Shown here: one piece after another, positions 1-13,323 of the stretch
How positions within the stretch are numbered: position 1 is the first letter of the stretch
How the letters are laid out: every line of letters begins with the position of its first letter
Source of the DNA: Mycobacterium sp. AT1
GTDB lineage: Bacteria > Actinomycetota > Actinomycetes > Mycobacteriales > Mycobacteriaceae
Assembly (NCBI RefSeq): GCF_002043095.1
Contig: NZ_MVOC01000028.1
Location: 902 to 64,901 of the forward strand
Direction of reading: 5' to 3'
Length of the DNA stretch: 64,000 nucleotides
Translations under genes and position numbers: made by a program
Notes under the pieces: model-generated
What the model was told of the DNA's origin: nothing
Seen by the model: the letters and a program-made list of their open reading frames with translations, nothing else
The model's database searches: none

Positions 1-129
1 CACACCGCCGGACTGACCATGCCCCGCCGCAAGACCACCCGCACCCAAGACCGCGCCAGCCGCATCCAACGGGATCGCCGGGAGTGCGAAAGCGAAATTG
101 AGATCGGTAGCGATGCCGAAGGCGTTTAG
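1..129 (+). CDS. C-terminal fragment of DUF222/HNH endonuclease (13E12-repeat family)
   Basis: Only the last 42 codons lie in the window; the frame is open from base 1 to a TAG at 127-129. The visible tail has the basic pattern TMPRRKTTRTQDRASRI, which matches the extreme C-terminus of mycobacterial DUF222/HNH-nuclease proteins of the 13E12 multi-copy family. In that family this Arg/Lys-rich tail follows the HNH domain. The catalytic region is outside the window, so activity cannot be judged. The assignment rests on a short tail and could be wrong. Confidence 0.6.
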   Translation, partial: HTAGLTMPRRKTTRTQDRASRIQRDRRECESEIEIGSDAEGV

Positions 130-188
130 TCGACGCCATGAAGACGCCGCCGACAACGGGGCGCGAACGACATGGAGAGGAAGGTCTC

Positions 189-503
189 ATGGCCAACACG
201 GTCAAGCAAGCGCTCGCAGGTGCACTGATCTCGGGGGTCGGCGCGGTTGCCGCCCTGTGGATCGCGGCGCTGGCACCCAACGTCGCCACTGCCCAAGCCG
301 ACACGCGGTGCGATCCGGTCTGCCACGGGACCTGGTGCCCGGGTGACCCAATCACCTATCCATTCGAAAGCCTGGCGGCCTCCTGGGACTCCACCGTCTG
401 CCACGAATTCCATCAAGTCTCCGGGCAGCCAGGGGTGTGGGCCGAAGGCCCGCTTCCTCCAGGCACGTTCGTCTGCCCGCCATTCGCGTTCATGTGCCCC
501 TGA
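189..503 (+). CDS. Small secreted cysteine-rich protein of unknown function
   Basis: A 104-residue protein with a Sec-type signal peptide: short polar N-terminus, a hydrophobic stretch at about residues 8-30, and a likely cleavage near the ATAQA site. The mature part of about 70 residues holds six cysteines (CDPVC, WCPG, VCHE, VCPP, MCP), an even number that suggests up to three disulfides outside the membrane, and is rich in Pro and Trp. I chose the ATG at 189 because GAGAGGAAGG lies just upstream; an in-frame ATG at 138 would put residues before the signal peptide. It converges on nusB, with stops 10 bases apart. I do not recognise a function; the signal peptide is clear. Confidence 0.7.
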   Translation: MANTVKQALAGALISGVGAVAALWIAALAPNVATAQADTRCDPVCHGTWCPGDPITYPFESLAASWDSTVCHEFHQVSGQPGVWAEGPLPPGTFVCPPFAFMCP

Positions 504-510
504 TCTGGGG

Positions 511-990
511 CTAGGAGACCTCGGGGGTGCTTCGAACCGCGGCGGCAGCCGCACGAATCTGAGGAGTCACCAACATGACCTGCCCGAGGACGCCGTTGAC
601 GAAGCCAGGCGACTCGTCGGTCGACAGACTCTTGGCCAGCTCCACGGCCTCGTCGACCGCGACCGGCTCCGGCACGTCCTCGGCGTAGAGCAGCTCCCAC
701 ACCGCGACCCGCAGGACCGCGCGGTCCACGGCAGGCAAGCGGTCCAGCGTCCACCCCTGCAGATGAGCAGAGATCAGGTCGTCGACGTGGGCGGCGTGCT
801 CGGTGACGCCACGCGCCACCGTCACGGTGTACGGGTTCAGCGTGGACAGCTCGGAATCGCTCGCGGCCAACGTGGTCCTGCCCTCGGCGATCTCGGCAGG
901 CGTCAACCCGCGAGCCTCGGCCTCGAACAGCAGGTCGACGGCACGCTTGCGCGCTTTATGGCGACCGTGGTCGCCGCGACGGTCAGGCAT
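511..990 (-). CDS. nusB: Transcription antitermination factor NusB
   Basis: A 159-residue all-helical protein. NusB binds boxA RNA together with NusE (ribosomal protein S10) in transcription antitermination, mainly of rRNA operons. The N-terminus has the family pattern [17 protein letters not shown], an Arg-rich RNA-contacting helix. The C-terminal half has [15 protein letters not shown] followed by the VDEAVELAK motif and FVNGVLG, all typical of NusB. It is the last gene of pepQ-efp-nusB: its ATG begins two bases after the efp stop, as in other mycobacteria (Rv2533c position). Length and motifs are complete. Confidence 0.96.
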   Translation of the reverse strand: MPDRRGDHGRHKARKRAVDLLFEAEARGLTPAEIAEGRTTLAASDSELSTLNPYTVTVARGVTEHAAHVDDLISAHLQGWTLDRLPAVDRAVLRVAVWELLYAEDVPEPVAVDEAVELAKSLSTDESPGFVNGVLGQVMLVTPQIRAAAAAVRSTPEVS

Positions 991-992
991 GG

Positions 993-1556
993 TCAGCCAT
1001 TGACGCGACCGAGGTAACTGCCGTCGCGGGAGTCGACCTTGAGCTTGTCACCGGTGTTGATGAACAGAGGCACGTTGATCTGGGCGCCCGTCTCCATGGT
1101 GGCGGGCTTGGTGCCCGCGCTGGAGCGGTCGCCCTGCAGGCCGGGGTCGGTGTGGGACACGATCAGTTCCACGGTGACCGGCAATTCGACGTAGAGCGGC
1201 GCGCCCTCGTTGAACGCGACCTGGACGGGCATGCCTTCGAGGAGGTAGTTGGCCGCGTCACCGACCAGCGTCTCCGGCAGAGCGTGCTGCTCGAAGTCCT
1301 GGGCGTCCATGAACACGAAGTCGCTGCCGTCACGGTAGAGGTACGTGGTGTCGCGGCGGTCGACCGTCGCGGTCTCCACCTTCACACCCGCGTTGTACGT
1401 CTTGTCGACGACCTTGCCTGACAGCACGTTCTTGAGCTTGGTGCGCACGAACGCCGGACCCTTGCCCGGTTTGACGTGCTGAAACTCGGTGATCTGCCAC
1501 AGCTGGCCGTCGATCTGGAGGACGAGCCCATTCTTGAAGTCGGCGGTCGATGCCAC
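993..1556 (-). CDS. efp: Elongation factor P
   Basis: A 187-residue, three-domain translation factor that binds between the ribosomal P and E sites and relieves stalling at polyproline. Domain I carries the tip loop KPGKGPAF at residues 29-36, with the tip lysine at 32. The PGKGP form belongs to the actinobacterial EF-P subfamily reported to act without lysine modification; I see no epmA or epmB here, although a 64-kb window cannot exclude them. The C-terminus has the conserved [17 protein letters not shown] segment. It lies between pepQ and nusB on the same strand, probably co-transcribed. Confidence 0.97.
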   Translation of the reverse strand: MASTADFKNGLVLQIDGQLWQITEFQHVKPGKGPAFVRTKLKNVLSGKVVDKTYNAGVKVETATVDRRDTTYLYRDGSDFVFMDAQDFEQHALPETLVGDAANYLLEGMPVQVAFNEGAPLYVELPVTVELIVSHTDPGLQGDRSSAGTKPATMETGAQINVPLFINTGDKLKVDSRDGSYLGRVNG

Positions 1557-1577
1557 GGGGGTACTACTCCTAGCCTT

Positions 1578-2669
1578 TTAGAGAATCGCCAGTTCCTTGG
1601 GGAACCGGGTCAGCAACTCGGGTGCGGGTTTGTCATCACTGCCCACGACCAGCGTGTCCTCAATGCGGACGCCACCACGGCCGGGCAGATAGACACCGGG
1701 CTCCACGGTCACAGCAGAGCCAGCAAGCAGTGTACCGGCGGACGACGCGCTAATTCCCGGCGCTTCGTGGATCTCCAGCCCAACTCCGTGTCCGAGACCG
1801 TGCCCGAAGTTCTCGGCGAACCCCGAATCGGCGATGACCTGCCGCGAAACCCCGTCCACCCCGGACAGCGACACCCCGGGCGCCAGGGCCTCCCGGCCAC
1901 GGCGCTGCGCGGTCGCCACCAGGTCGTACACGTCGATCTGCCACTGCGCAACGGGTGCCAACACGAAGGTCCGCGTCATGTCCGAGTGGTATCCGGCGAC
2001 CAGCGCACCGAAGTCGATCTTGACGAAGTCGCCCGCGGCGAGTTCGGCGTCGGTCGGGCGATGGTGTGGGATCGCCGAGTTCGCTCCCGCCGCGACGATT
2101 GTCTCGAAGGACACCCCGTCGGCGCCGTGGTCGAGCATCCGTGATTCGAGGTCACGACCGACCTCCTTCTCGGTGCGTCCCGCTCGCAGCCCACCCGCGG
2201 CGACCAGGTCGGCGAGCGCCGCGTCGGCGGCCTCGCACGCCAGCCGTAGCAGGGCGATCTCCCCCGCATCCTTGACCTCGCGGAGCGCTTCCACCGCGCC
2301 GGCGGCCCGCACCAAGTCGACGTCACCGGCCGCCTTCACCAGCTGAGCGTGGTTGTCGACGGTTACGACGTGACTCTCGAAGCCCAGCCGTCGCACCCCA
2401 CGGTCCGCCGCGGCCGCTGCCAGACGCGGCGCGCACGCGCGTTCGATGACCACCTCGGCGTCGGGCGACTGCTGCGCGGCCTGAGTGACGTACCGCCCAT
2501 CGGTCGCCAACACCGGAACGTCGTCGTCGACGCGAATCAGCAACGCCGCATTCGAACCGGTGAACCCCGACAGGTACCGGACGTTGACCAGGTCCGTTAC
2601 CAGCATTGCGTCCAGGTCGGCGGCGGCCAGTCGGCGACGCAGGCGCGCCCTGCGCTGGGAAATCGTCAC
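1578..2669 (-). CDS. pepQ: M24-family Xaa-Pro peptidase (PepQ/PepP type)
   Basis: A 363-residue cytoplasmic peptidase with the creatinase-like N-terminal domain (about 1-125) and the pita-bread M24 catalytic domain. All five dinuclear-metal ligands are present: Asp219 (KIDFGA), Asp230 (HSDMTRT), His294 (GHGLGHGVG), Glu323 (VEPGVY) and Glu337 (RIEDT). It should cleave X-Pro bonds; dipeptidase versus aminopeptidase specificity is not decided by sequence. It starts with GTG at 2669, probably leaderless (TACCGT ends 8 bases upstream). It heads the pepQ-efp-nusB set, so a proline-releasing enzyme is co-expressed with the factor that rescues polyproline stalls. Confidence 0.93.
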   Translation of the reverse strand: MTISQRRARLRRRLAAADLDAMLVTDLVNVRYLSGFTGSNAALLIRVDDDVPVLATDGRYVTQAAQQSPDAEVVIERACAPRLAAAAADRGVRRLGFESHVVTVDNHAQLVKAAGDVDLVRAAGAVEALREVKDAGEIALLRLACEAADAALADLVAAGGLRAGRTEKEVGRDLESRMLDHGADGVSFETIVAAGANSAIPHHRPTDAELAAGDFVKIDFGALVAGYHSDMTRTFVLAPVAQWQIDVYDLVATAQRRGREALAPGVSLSGVDGVSRQVIADSGFAENFGHGLGHGVGLEIHEAPGISASSAGTLLAGSAVTVEPGVYLPGRGGVRIEDTLVVGSDDKPAPELLTRFPKELAIL

Positions 2670-2677
2670 AGCGCATG

Positions 2678-2694
2678 ACGGTACTCGCTACGCT
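2678..2694. promoter_or_regulatory. Back-to-back -10 boxes for pepQ and the B-4DMT gene
   Basis: Only 33 bases separate the pepQ GTG (2669, minus strand) from the ATG at 2703 (plus strand). On the minus strand TACCGT (complement of 2678-2683) lies 8 bases before the GTG; on the plus strand TACGCT (2689-2694) lies 8 bases before the ATG. Both fit the TANNNT extended pattern of leaderless mycobacterial promoters. The two boxes are 5 bases apart, so the two polymerases could not bind at once. The boxes are seen; leaderless use is inferred. Confidence 0.5.
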
Positions 2695-2702
2695 GTGCCC
2701 TC

Positions 2703-3272
2703 ATGAGTAAGTGGTTGCTGCGCGGACTGGTGTTCGCTGCCCTGATGGTCATCATCCGATTGCTTCAGGGAGCCCTGATCAATCTGATGGAAAGTCAGGC
2801 GCTGTGGATCAGCGTTCTGCTGGTCGCCGTGTACGCGATCGCCGCCTTCGTGTGGGGTCTGGCCGACGGCCGGGCCGACGCGCGGGCCAACCCAGACCCC
2901 GACCGCCGTGGCGATCTGGCGATGACCTGGCTCGTCGGTGGCCTCTTCGCAGGCATCGTCAGCGGGTTCGTCGCCTGGTTCATCTCGCTGTTCTACGAGA
3001 ACCTGTACGCCCAGGGTCTGCTCAACGAGGTCACCACCTTCGCCGCGTTCACCGCGCTGCTGATGTTCGTCTTCGCCATCGCGGGCGTGGCACTGGGTCG
3101 TGGGCTCGTCGACCGCAAGGCACCGCCGGTGCAGCGCTACAGCGTCGCCGACAGCGAGCGCGACCGCGCCGACACCGACGTCTTCGAGGCCGTCCGTGAC
3201 GACCGCGGCGAAGAGACCGCCAGCGTTCCCGCCGGCGAAACCGCGCCGACCAAGGTCGAAGAGCGCTCCTAG
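2703..3272 (+). CDS. Four-TM membrane protein of the mycobacterial B-4DMT family (Rv2536-like)
   Basis: A 189-residue integral membrane protein with four hydrophobic segments at about 5-25, 35-55, 75-97 and 108-132, then a charged, Glu/Asp-rich cytoplasmic tail of about 55 residues. It sits between pepQ and aroQ, as Rv2536 does in M. tuberculosis. That family is labelled a B-4DMT transporter, but I know of no demonstrated substrate. The stop is three bases from the convergent aroQ stop. The ATG has no clear ribosome-binding site and a -10-like TACGCT 8 bases before it, suggesting a leaderless message. Confidence 0.75.
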   Translation: MSKWLLRGLVFAALMVIIRLLQGALINLMESQALWISVLLVAVYAIAAFVWGLADGRADARANPDPDRRGDLAMTWLVGGLFAGIVSGFVAWFISLFYENLYAQGLLNEVTTFAAFTALLMFVFAIAGVALGRGLVDRKAPPVQRYSVADSERDRADTDVFEAVRDDRGEETASVPAGETAPTKVEERS

Positions 3273-3275
3273 CTC

Positions 3276-5413
<2,138 letters not shown>

Positions 5414-5414
<1 letters not shown>

Positions 5415-6655
5415 CAGCCCGTCGCCCGTGCGGCGCCGTCGACTCCCGGGTCGCTGCGCTCCTGCCCACCGGAGCGCGCGGAGATCGAGGCCAGGTACGC
5501 GTCGACGTTGGCCTTGGTCTCGGCCAGCGAGTCGCCACCGAACTTCTCGAGGGCGGCGCGCGCCAGGACCAGGGCCACCATCGTCTCGACGACGACGCCG
5601 GCCGCGGGCACTGCGCACACGTCGGAACGCTGGTGGATTGCGACGGCCTCTTCGCCGGTGGTCATGTCGATGGTGGCCAACGCCTTGGGAACCGTCGAGA
5701 TCGGCTTCATCGCCGCGCGCACGCGTACCGGTTGGCCGTTCGTCATGCCGCCCTCGAGCCCGCCAGCACGGTTGGTCGACCGCATAGCACCGTCGGGGCC
5801 GGGGTAGATCTCGTCGTGGGCGACGCTGCCGCGGCGGCGGGCGGTTTCGAAGCCGTCGCCGATTTCGACGCCCTTGATGGCCTGAATTCCCATGACGGCC
5901 GCCGCCAGTTGGCTGTCGAGCCGATTGTCGCCGCTCGTGAACGAGCCCAGTCCGATGGGCAGGCCGCTGACGACCACCTCGACGACGCCACCGAGGGTGT
6001 CGCCGTCCTTCTTGGCCGCCTCGATCTCGGCGATCATCGCCTTCTCGGACTCTTCGTCGAAGGCCCGCACGGGGCTGTCGTCGATGCGGGCCAAGTCTTC
6101 GGGCAGCGGCGGCGGGCCGTCGTAGGGGGTGGACGCGCCGATCGAGATGACGTGGGACAGCACCTCGACGCCGAGCGCTTGGCGCAGGAACGCCCTGGCG
6201 ATGGTGCCTGCGGCGACTCGGGCCGCGGTCTCGCGGGCGCTGGCCCGCTCCAGGACCGGGCGGGCGTCGTCGAAGCCGTACTTCAACATGCCGGCGTAGT
6301 CGGCGTGGCCGGGTCGCGGCCGGGTCAGCGGGGCGTTGCGGGCACCGTCGAGCTCGGATGGGTCGACCGGGTCCGACGCCATCACCGTTTCCCACTTGGG
6401 CCATTCGGTGTTGCCGATCTCGACGGCGATCGGTCCGCCGAGCGTCAGGCCATGGCGGACCCCCGTCAGCACCGTGACGGCGTCGGCCTCGAACTTCATC
6501 CGGGCGCCTCGCCCGTAGCCGAGCCTGCGCCTCTTCAATTCGGCGGCAATGTCTGCCGTGGTGACCTCGAGACCGGCCACCATTCCTTCGACCATCGCTA
6601 CCAGCGCGCGGCCGTGTGATTCACCAGCTGTGGTCCATCGCAACACGCGTCCCAT
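5414..6655 (-). CDS. aroC: Chorismate synthase
   Basis: A 413-residue FMN-dependent enzyme that converts EPSP to chorismate, last step of the shikimate pathway. The three family signatures are present: [14 protein letters not shown] near the N-terminus, the central [16 protein letters not shown] and [13 protein letters not shown], and the C-terminal [17 protein letters not shown]. It heads aroC-aroK-aroB-aroQ. The ATG at 6655 adds three residues before the usual start; GTG at 6646 ([12 protein letters not shown]) is an equally good choice and gives the length seen in M. tuberculosis AroF. The C-terminus is slightly extended and polar. Confidence 0.97.
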
Positions 6656-6688
6656 CTTCCCATGGCGCCCTCGACCTGAGGTAATCCG

Positions 6689-6994
6689 TCACGCCAGGCT
6701 GCGTTGCAGCAACAACGTGTCGACCCGTCGACCGTGCTTGACGCCGACCCGAACCAGCCGACCCGCGTCGGTGAAGCCGAACCTCCGGTGCAATTCGACC
6801 GAGGTGGGGTTGCCGGTGTCGGCATAGGCGGGCCTGGTCTTCCACGGCGCGCAGTAGGCGTACCCGGCGACCACGCCGTCGCGTTCGGTGACCAGGAACG
6901 GCAGCCCGGCTCCGACGATCGCCTCGGAGCGACGACGCCACTCGTCGTCGGGTGGTTCCAGCTCGAAGGTGGCGGTGCGGGTCGGCATGCCCAA
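6689..6994 (-). pseudogene. Remnant of a phosphinothricin-type GNAT acetyltransferase
   Basis: The 101 codons encode pieces of a PAT-like N-acetyltransferase: TATFELEPPDDEWRRR, the second strand GLPFLVTERDGVVAGYAYCAPW, then SVELHRRFGF, GRLVRVGVKHGRRVDTLLLQRSL from the C-terminus. Two blocks are missing compared with family proteins of about 170 residues: the N-terminal helix-strand region (about 25 residues), and about 40-45 residues between the RPAY and SVELHRRFGF segments. That middle block should hold the acetyl-CoA pyrophosphate loop (R/Q-x-x-G-x-G/A). The frame stays open across the junction, so this looks like an in-frame deletion. Without that loop acetyl-CoA binding is very unlikely. 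A TGA in the same frame about 20 bases upstream blocks a longer N-terminus. Confidence 0.75.
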
Positions 6995-7010
6995 CGGTAG
7001 GACCTGGCGA

Positions 7011-7448
7011 TCAGGTGATCACCATGGCCACTGCGGCCGCGGTCGCCACGCACATCGACGGCCCGTGCGGCACGGTGACCCGCGCCCAGTTCCGACCTGG
7101 CCGGATGACGAGCAGACCCCACAGCGTGGTCAGCACCGGAGCCCCCACCGCCGCGATCACCCACGCGTCGCTTCCGAACGCACCGGTCAGGGCTCCGACG
7201 CCGAGCGCCAACTTCACGTCGCCCGCGCCCATCGCGGCGGGCGCGATCAGGTGGACGAGGAGGTACAGCGCCGCCAGCGCGACCCCGCCGAGGAGCGCCG
7301 AGGTGCCGCGCCCAGCGAGCGCCGCGACGACGAGGACGGCCAGCGCGCCCGGCAAAGTCAACGCATTGGGCAGCCGACGCTGCCGCACGTCGTAGACGGT
7401 CAACGCGGCGAGCCACGCCACGGCGGCACCCAGACCGACCCACCCCAT
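7011..7448 (-). CDS. Short A24-family prepilin peptidase
   Basis: A 145-residue membrane aspartic peptidase with four to five hydrophobic segments. The two catalytic aspartates of the A24 family are present: Asp20 in YDVRQRRLPN and Asp77 in GAGDVKL. It lacks the N-terminal cytoplasmic zinc and methyltransferase region of full-length PilD, like the Rv2551c-type mycobacterial proteins. It presumably cleaves type IV-like prepilin leaders such as those of Flp pilins, but no pilin gene is in this window. It lies nine bases after aroE on the same strand. Confidence 0.88.
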   Translation of the reverse strand: MGWVGLGAAVAWLAALTVYDVRQRRLPNALTLPGALAVLVVAALAGRGTSALLGGVALAALYLLVHLIAPAAMGAGDVKLALGVGALTGAFGSDAWVIAAVGAPVLTTLWGLLVIRPGRNWARVTVPHGPSMCVATAAAVAMVIT

Positions 7449-7457
7449 GGGAGGAGC

Positions 7458-8246
7458 CTAAGTTCGGCCAAGGGCTGCGATCATCGCCTCTTTCGGCGCT
7501 GGCCGGCCGGTGAATCGCTCGACTTGGGCGAACGCCTGGTGCAGCAGCATCTGCAGACCGCTGACCACTCGGCCGCCGCGGGCCTCGACGGCTCTGGCCA
7601 ATGGCGTCGGCCACGGGTCGTAGATCGCGTCGAGTAGCACCGCAGCGGTGTCGACGGTGTCGGCGTACTGCCCGCCGACGTCGGCGGGGACGGTGCTGAC
7701 CACGACGTCGAGGCCCACGATCGTCGTGCCCAGCTCGACCCAGTGGGCGTCGACGCCGAGTCGGGCTCCGAGTTCGACCAGCGCGTCGGCCTTGTCGCGG
7801 TTACGGGCCACGATCGAGACGTCGCGTGCGCCAAGCTCGGCCAGCGCCACGACGGCCGCGGGCGCCGTCCCGCCCGCGCCGAGCACCGCAGCAGTCTCGA
7901 CGGTCGTCGTCCGCCCGAGGGCGCCGGTCACCCCGTCGACGTCGGTGTTGTCCGCCAGCCATCCGGTGGCCGTTCTGACGAGGGTGTTGGCCGAGCCGAC
8001 GAGTTCCGCGCGGGCGGTCCGCTCGCCGGCGAACCGCAGCGCGGCGAACTTGCCGGGCATCGTCACCGACAACCCCACCCACTCTGGCCCGAATCCGGCG
8101 ACCAGCGGGGGCAGATCGTCTGCGGTGCATTCGATGCGCTCGTAGGTCCAGTCGGCCAATCCGAGCGCACGGTAGGCCGCCAGGTGCAGTTGCGGTGACC
8201 GGGAGTGCGTGATCGGCGAACCGAGGACGGCCGCCCTAGAACTCAT
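7458..8246 (-). CDS. aroE: Shikimate 5-dehydrogenase
   Basis: A 262-residue NADP-dependent reductase of 3-dehydroshikimate to shikimate. The substrate domain has GSPITHSRSPQLH and SVTMPGK with the catalytic lysine, followed by ADNTDVDG with the paired Asp. The Rossmann part has VLGAGGTAPA, and the C-terminus ends with GLQMLLHQAFAQVERFTG. It is separate from the aroC-aroQ operon and lies after mltG (9-base gap) in alaS-ruvX-mltG-aroE, the usual mycobacterial arrangement. Confidence 0.95.
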   Translation of the reverse strand: MSSRAAVLGSPITHSRSPQLHLAAYRALGLADWTYERIECTADDLPPLVAGFGPEWVGLSVTMPGKFAALRFAGERTARAELVGSANTLVRTATGWLADNTDVDGVTGALGRTTTVETAAVLGAGGTAPAAVVALAELGARDVSIVARNRDKADALVELGARLGVDAHWVELGTTIVGLDVVVSTVPADVGGQYADTVDTAAVLLDAIYDPWPTPLARAVEARGGRVVSGLQMLLHQAFAQVERFTGRPAPKEAMIAALGRT

Positions 8247-8255
8247 CGTGCGGGC

Positions 8256-9509
8256 TCATCGTGCGCTGTCGAGCACACCGTTGCGTCTCGCGATCTCGAT
8301 GTTGGCCAGGTGCTGCTGGTAGTCGCGGGTGAACAGCGTGCCGCCCTGCATGTCGACGGTGACGAAGTACAGCCAGTCCCCCGGTTCCGGATTCTCCGCC
8401 GCGGCGAGCGCGGGCTGGCCGGGTGCACAGATCGGAGTGGCCGGAAGCCCTTCGCGCACATAGGTGTTCCACGGCGTGTCCCTGCCGCGGTCGGCGTCGG
8501 TGGTGGCGACCTCTTGCCGGTCCAGCGAGTAGTTGACCGTCGAGTCGAACTCGAGGCGGCGGTGATCGGGGGCGAGCAGTCGGTTGTAGATCACCCTGGC
8601 GACCTTCGCGAAGTCCTGTGGCTTCGCCTCCCGCTGCACCAGCGACGCCACGATCAGGACTTCGTACGGCGACAGGTTTTCGGCGTTGCCCGCCGCGAGC
8701 AGACCGTTCTGCTCGTACTGCGTTGCGCTGGCACCGATCAGCGTCGCCAGGATGTCCGGGGCGGTCGCCGACGGGTCGATGTTCCACGTGCCGGGGGCGA
8801 TGAGCCCCTCGATGCGCCGGTGGTCGGCGCCCAGCGCCTTGACGGGGTCGAGCGCCCACGTGGGAATCGCCAGTGCCGCGGGGTCGGCCGCAGTCGCGGC
8901 GTTCTTCAAGTCGTCGGCCTTGACGCCGCACGACTTCTCCCCGTCCAGGTCGACGCACGTCGCGTCGGCGATCAGCGAGAAGACGCCCTTGGTCACCGCG
9001 CTGGTCTTGACGTCGGCGATGTCGTCGAGCTGACGCCCCTCGGGGATGACCAACCGGCCGACCCGGTTTTGGGGGTCCGCGAGCCGGGTGACCGCGTTCG
9101 CGGCCGGAATCTCGGTGCGCACCTTGTAGAACCCCGGCTGGATGGCCGAGATGGACGCGTTGCCCGCCGCGGCGTCGACGAAGGCCTGGGACGTGGCGAC
9201 GACGCCACCGTCCTGCAGGGTCTTGCCGATCGTGGTGGTGGAGTCCCCGTTGTGAACCTGCACGACGATGTCCTTGACGCCGTCACCCTGGTAATCGGTC
9301 GGCGTGCCGAACATTCCGTGCCATACGCGGGAACCGAGGAAGACGACGCCGACGACCAGGGCGAGCAGGACGGTGACGGAGAGCACGGTGAGGTGCCTGC
9401 GCCGACGACGGTTGCGGTTGGCGCGGGCGCGCTCGGTGCGACTCATCGTCCGGCGGGGCCGTCCGACGGCCTCGGGCTCCGGGCGGTCGCGAACCCACTC
9501 GTCAGGCAT
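8256..9509 (-). CDS. mltG: Endolytic murein transglycosylase MltG
   Basis: A YceG-family lytic transglycosylase that cuts nascent glycan strands at the outer face of the inner membrane. Layout: a basic N-terminus ([16 protein letters not shown]), one TM helix at about 38-60, a LysM-like subdomain, then the catalytic part with [16 protein letters not shown] (catalytic Glu in QREA), [26 protein letters not shown] and YFV near the end. I start at the ATG 9509 (MPDEWVRD), giving 417 residues and an 8-base overlap with ruvX; an upstream in-frame start at 9533 is possible. Confidence 0.94.
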   Translation of the reverse strand: MPDEWVRDRPEPEAVGRPRRTMSRTERARANRNRRRRRHLTVLSVTVLLALVVGVVFLGSRVWHGMFGTPTDYQGDGVKDIVVQVHNGDSTTTIGKTLQDGGVVATSQAFVDAAAGNASISAIQPGFYKVRTEIPAANAVTRLADPQNRVGRLVIPEGRQLDDIADVKTSAVTKGVFSLIADATCVDLDGEKSCGVKADDLKNAATAADPAALAIPTWALDPVKALGADHRRIEGLIAPGTWNIDPSATAPDILATLIGASATQYEQNGLLAAGNAENLSPYEVLIVASLVQREAKPQDFAKVARVIYNRLLAPDHRRLEFDSTVNYSLDRQEVATTDADRGRDTPWNTYVREGLPATPICAPGQPALAAAENPEPGDWLYFVTVDMQGGTLFTRDYQQHLANIEIARRNGVLDSAR

Positions 9510-10017
9510 CGGCCGCTCCGCTGCTCTTGGCAAGGACGTCTCGCCGCTGGTCCAGCCAGGTCTGCAGGATGCCGACGGCGGCCACCTGGTCGATCATCGA
9601 TTTCTGTCCCTTCGCGCGGATGCCGGCCTCCCGAAGTGACCGCTGGGCGGTCACGGTGGTCAGCCGCTCGTCGGACAGCCGTACCGGAACCGGGGCGATC
9701 CTGGCGGCGAGTGCGTCGGCGACGGCAATCGCATCCAGTGCCGACGGCCCGGCGCGGTCCGCGAGAGTGCGTGGCAGGCCGACGACGACCTCCACGGCGT
9801 CGAGTTCTTCGGTCAGTTGCGCCAACCGGCGGATGTGCTTGCCCTTGACGTCCCTTCGGTCCCTGGCGACCGTTTCGACCGGCGTCGCCAGGATCCCGTC
9901 GGGGTCACTGGTGGCCACGCCGATCCGGACTGTGCCGACGTCGACCCCGAGCCGTCGTCCTCGTCCGGGGTCGTCGCCGCCGGGCCGGTCGGGCTGACGG
10001 TCGTCGGTGTCGGTCAA
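9502..10017 (-). CDS. ruvX: YqgF/RuvX Holliday-junction resolvase-like nuclease
   Basis: A 171-residue RNase H-fold protein. [15 protein letters not shown] carries the first acidic residue, [16 protein letters not shown] the second strand with its conserved loop, and [18 protein letters not shown] the conserved DERLTT motif. E. coli YqgF takes part in 16S rRNA 5' end processing and the M. tuberculosis protein has been reported to act on Holliday junctions; which role dominates here is open. It sits between alaS (5-base gap) and mltG (short overlap), a conserved bacterial cluster. Confidence 0.93.
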   Translation of the reverse strand: MTDTDDRQPDRPGGDDPGRGRRLGVDVGTVRIGVATSDPDGILATPVETVARDRRDVKGKHIRRLAQLTEELDAVEVVVGLPRTLADRAGPSALDAIAVADALAARIAPVPVRLSDERLTTVTAQRSLREAGIRAKGQKSMIDQVAAVGILQTWLDQRRDVLAKSSGAADA

Positions 10018-10022
10018 GGAGG

Positions 10023-12713
<2,691 letters not shown>

Positions 12714-12809
12714 GTGCTGCTGTCCTTAATCAATGGGGGTCTTGCCTGCGCCGATTCTCGACCGCATCACACTACCGGCCCATCACGATCAACCTGGCAA
12801 GGGAGCGGC

Positions 12810-13211
12810 TCAACCGCCGACGAAGCTGATGCGGACGTTGCGGCGAGGGTTGTCCCTGTTCAAGTCGACCAGAACAACGCTCTGCCAGGTGCCGAGCAGT
12901 GGTTGCCCCGCCTGAACGGGGATCGTCACCGACGGCGCGACGATGCCGGGCAGTACGTGGTCGGCGCCGTGGCCCGGCGAGCCGTGGGAATGGCGATAGC
13001 GATCGTCGCGCGGCAGCAGGCGTTCCAGGGCGTCGACGAGGTCGTCGTCTGACCCGGCGCCGGTCTCGAGGATCGCGACGCCGGCCGTGGCGTGGGGCAC
13101 GAAGACGTTGCACAAACCGTCCCCGCGCGACGCGCAGAAGGTGCGGACGGCGTCGGTCAGGTCCACGGTGCGGCGGCGGGAGGTGTCGACGTCGATCGTC
13201 TCGGTGTTCAC
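12810..13211 (-). CDS. YjbQ family protein (secondary thiamine-phosphate synthase-type fold)
   Basis: A 133-residue UPF0047/YjbQ protein, equivalent by position to Rv2556c. Conserved features are NVFVPHATAGVAILE, DRYRHSHGSPGHGADHV with several metal-binding-type histidines, and GTWQSVVLVDLNRDNPRR. E. coli YjbQ has weak thiamine-phosphate synthase activity in vivo; the true role is unsettled. It is divergent from the stress membrane protein at 13324 and lies upstream of alaS on the same strand with a 96-base gap. Confidence 0.9.
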   Translation of the reverse strand: MNTETIDVDTSRRRTVDLTDAVRTFCASRGDGLCNVFVPHATAGVAILETGAGSDDDLVDALERLLPRDDRYRHSHGSPGHGADHVLPGIVAPSVTIPVQAGQPLLGTWQSVVLVDLNRDNPRRNVRISFVGG

Positions 13212-13248
13212 GATCCCGAGATTACGTCGCGCCCCTATTCACGGCCAC

Positions 13249-13273
13249 GTTTATCGGTGCCCCGCGGGGGTAC
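13249..13273 (+). promoter_or_regulatory. SigF-type promoter
   Basis: GTTT at 13249-13252, a 15-base spacer, then GGGTAC at 13268-13273. This fits the mycobacterial SigF consensus (GTTT, 15-17 bases, GGGTA-T/C). A start site near 13280 would leave a leader of about 44 bases before the ATG at 13324. The downstream gene belongs to a family of small stress membrane proteins, which fits general-stress control. The match is seen; sigma specificity is inferred. Confidence 0.65.
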
Positions 13274-13323
13274 TCCCGTTCCAGCTCAACGCACCTCGCA
13301 CACCCCGACGAAAGTGACCAGCA

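Noticed and set aside
1017..1100. EF-P with unmodified-type tip loop as a novelty
   Set aside because: The PGKGP loop is the normal form in actinobacteria, so it is recorded only in the gene entry.
12714..12809. Possible leader or attenuator before alaS
   Set aside because: I found no T-box, stem-loop with T-run or other riboswitch-like feature, only a weak TAGTGT promoter box.
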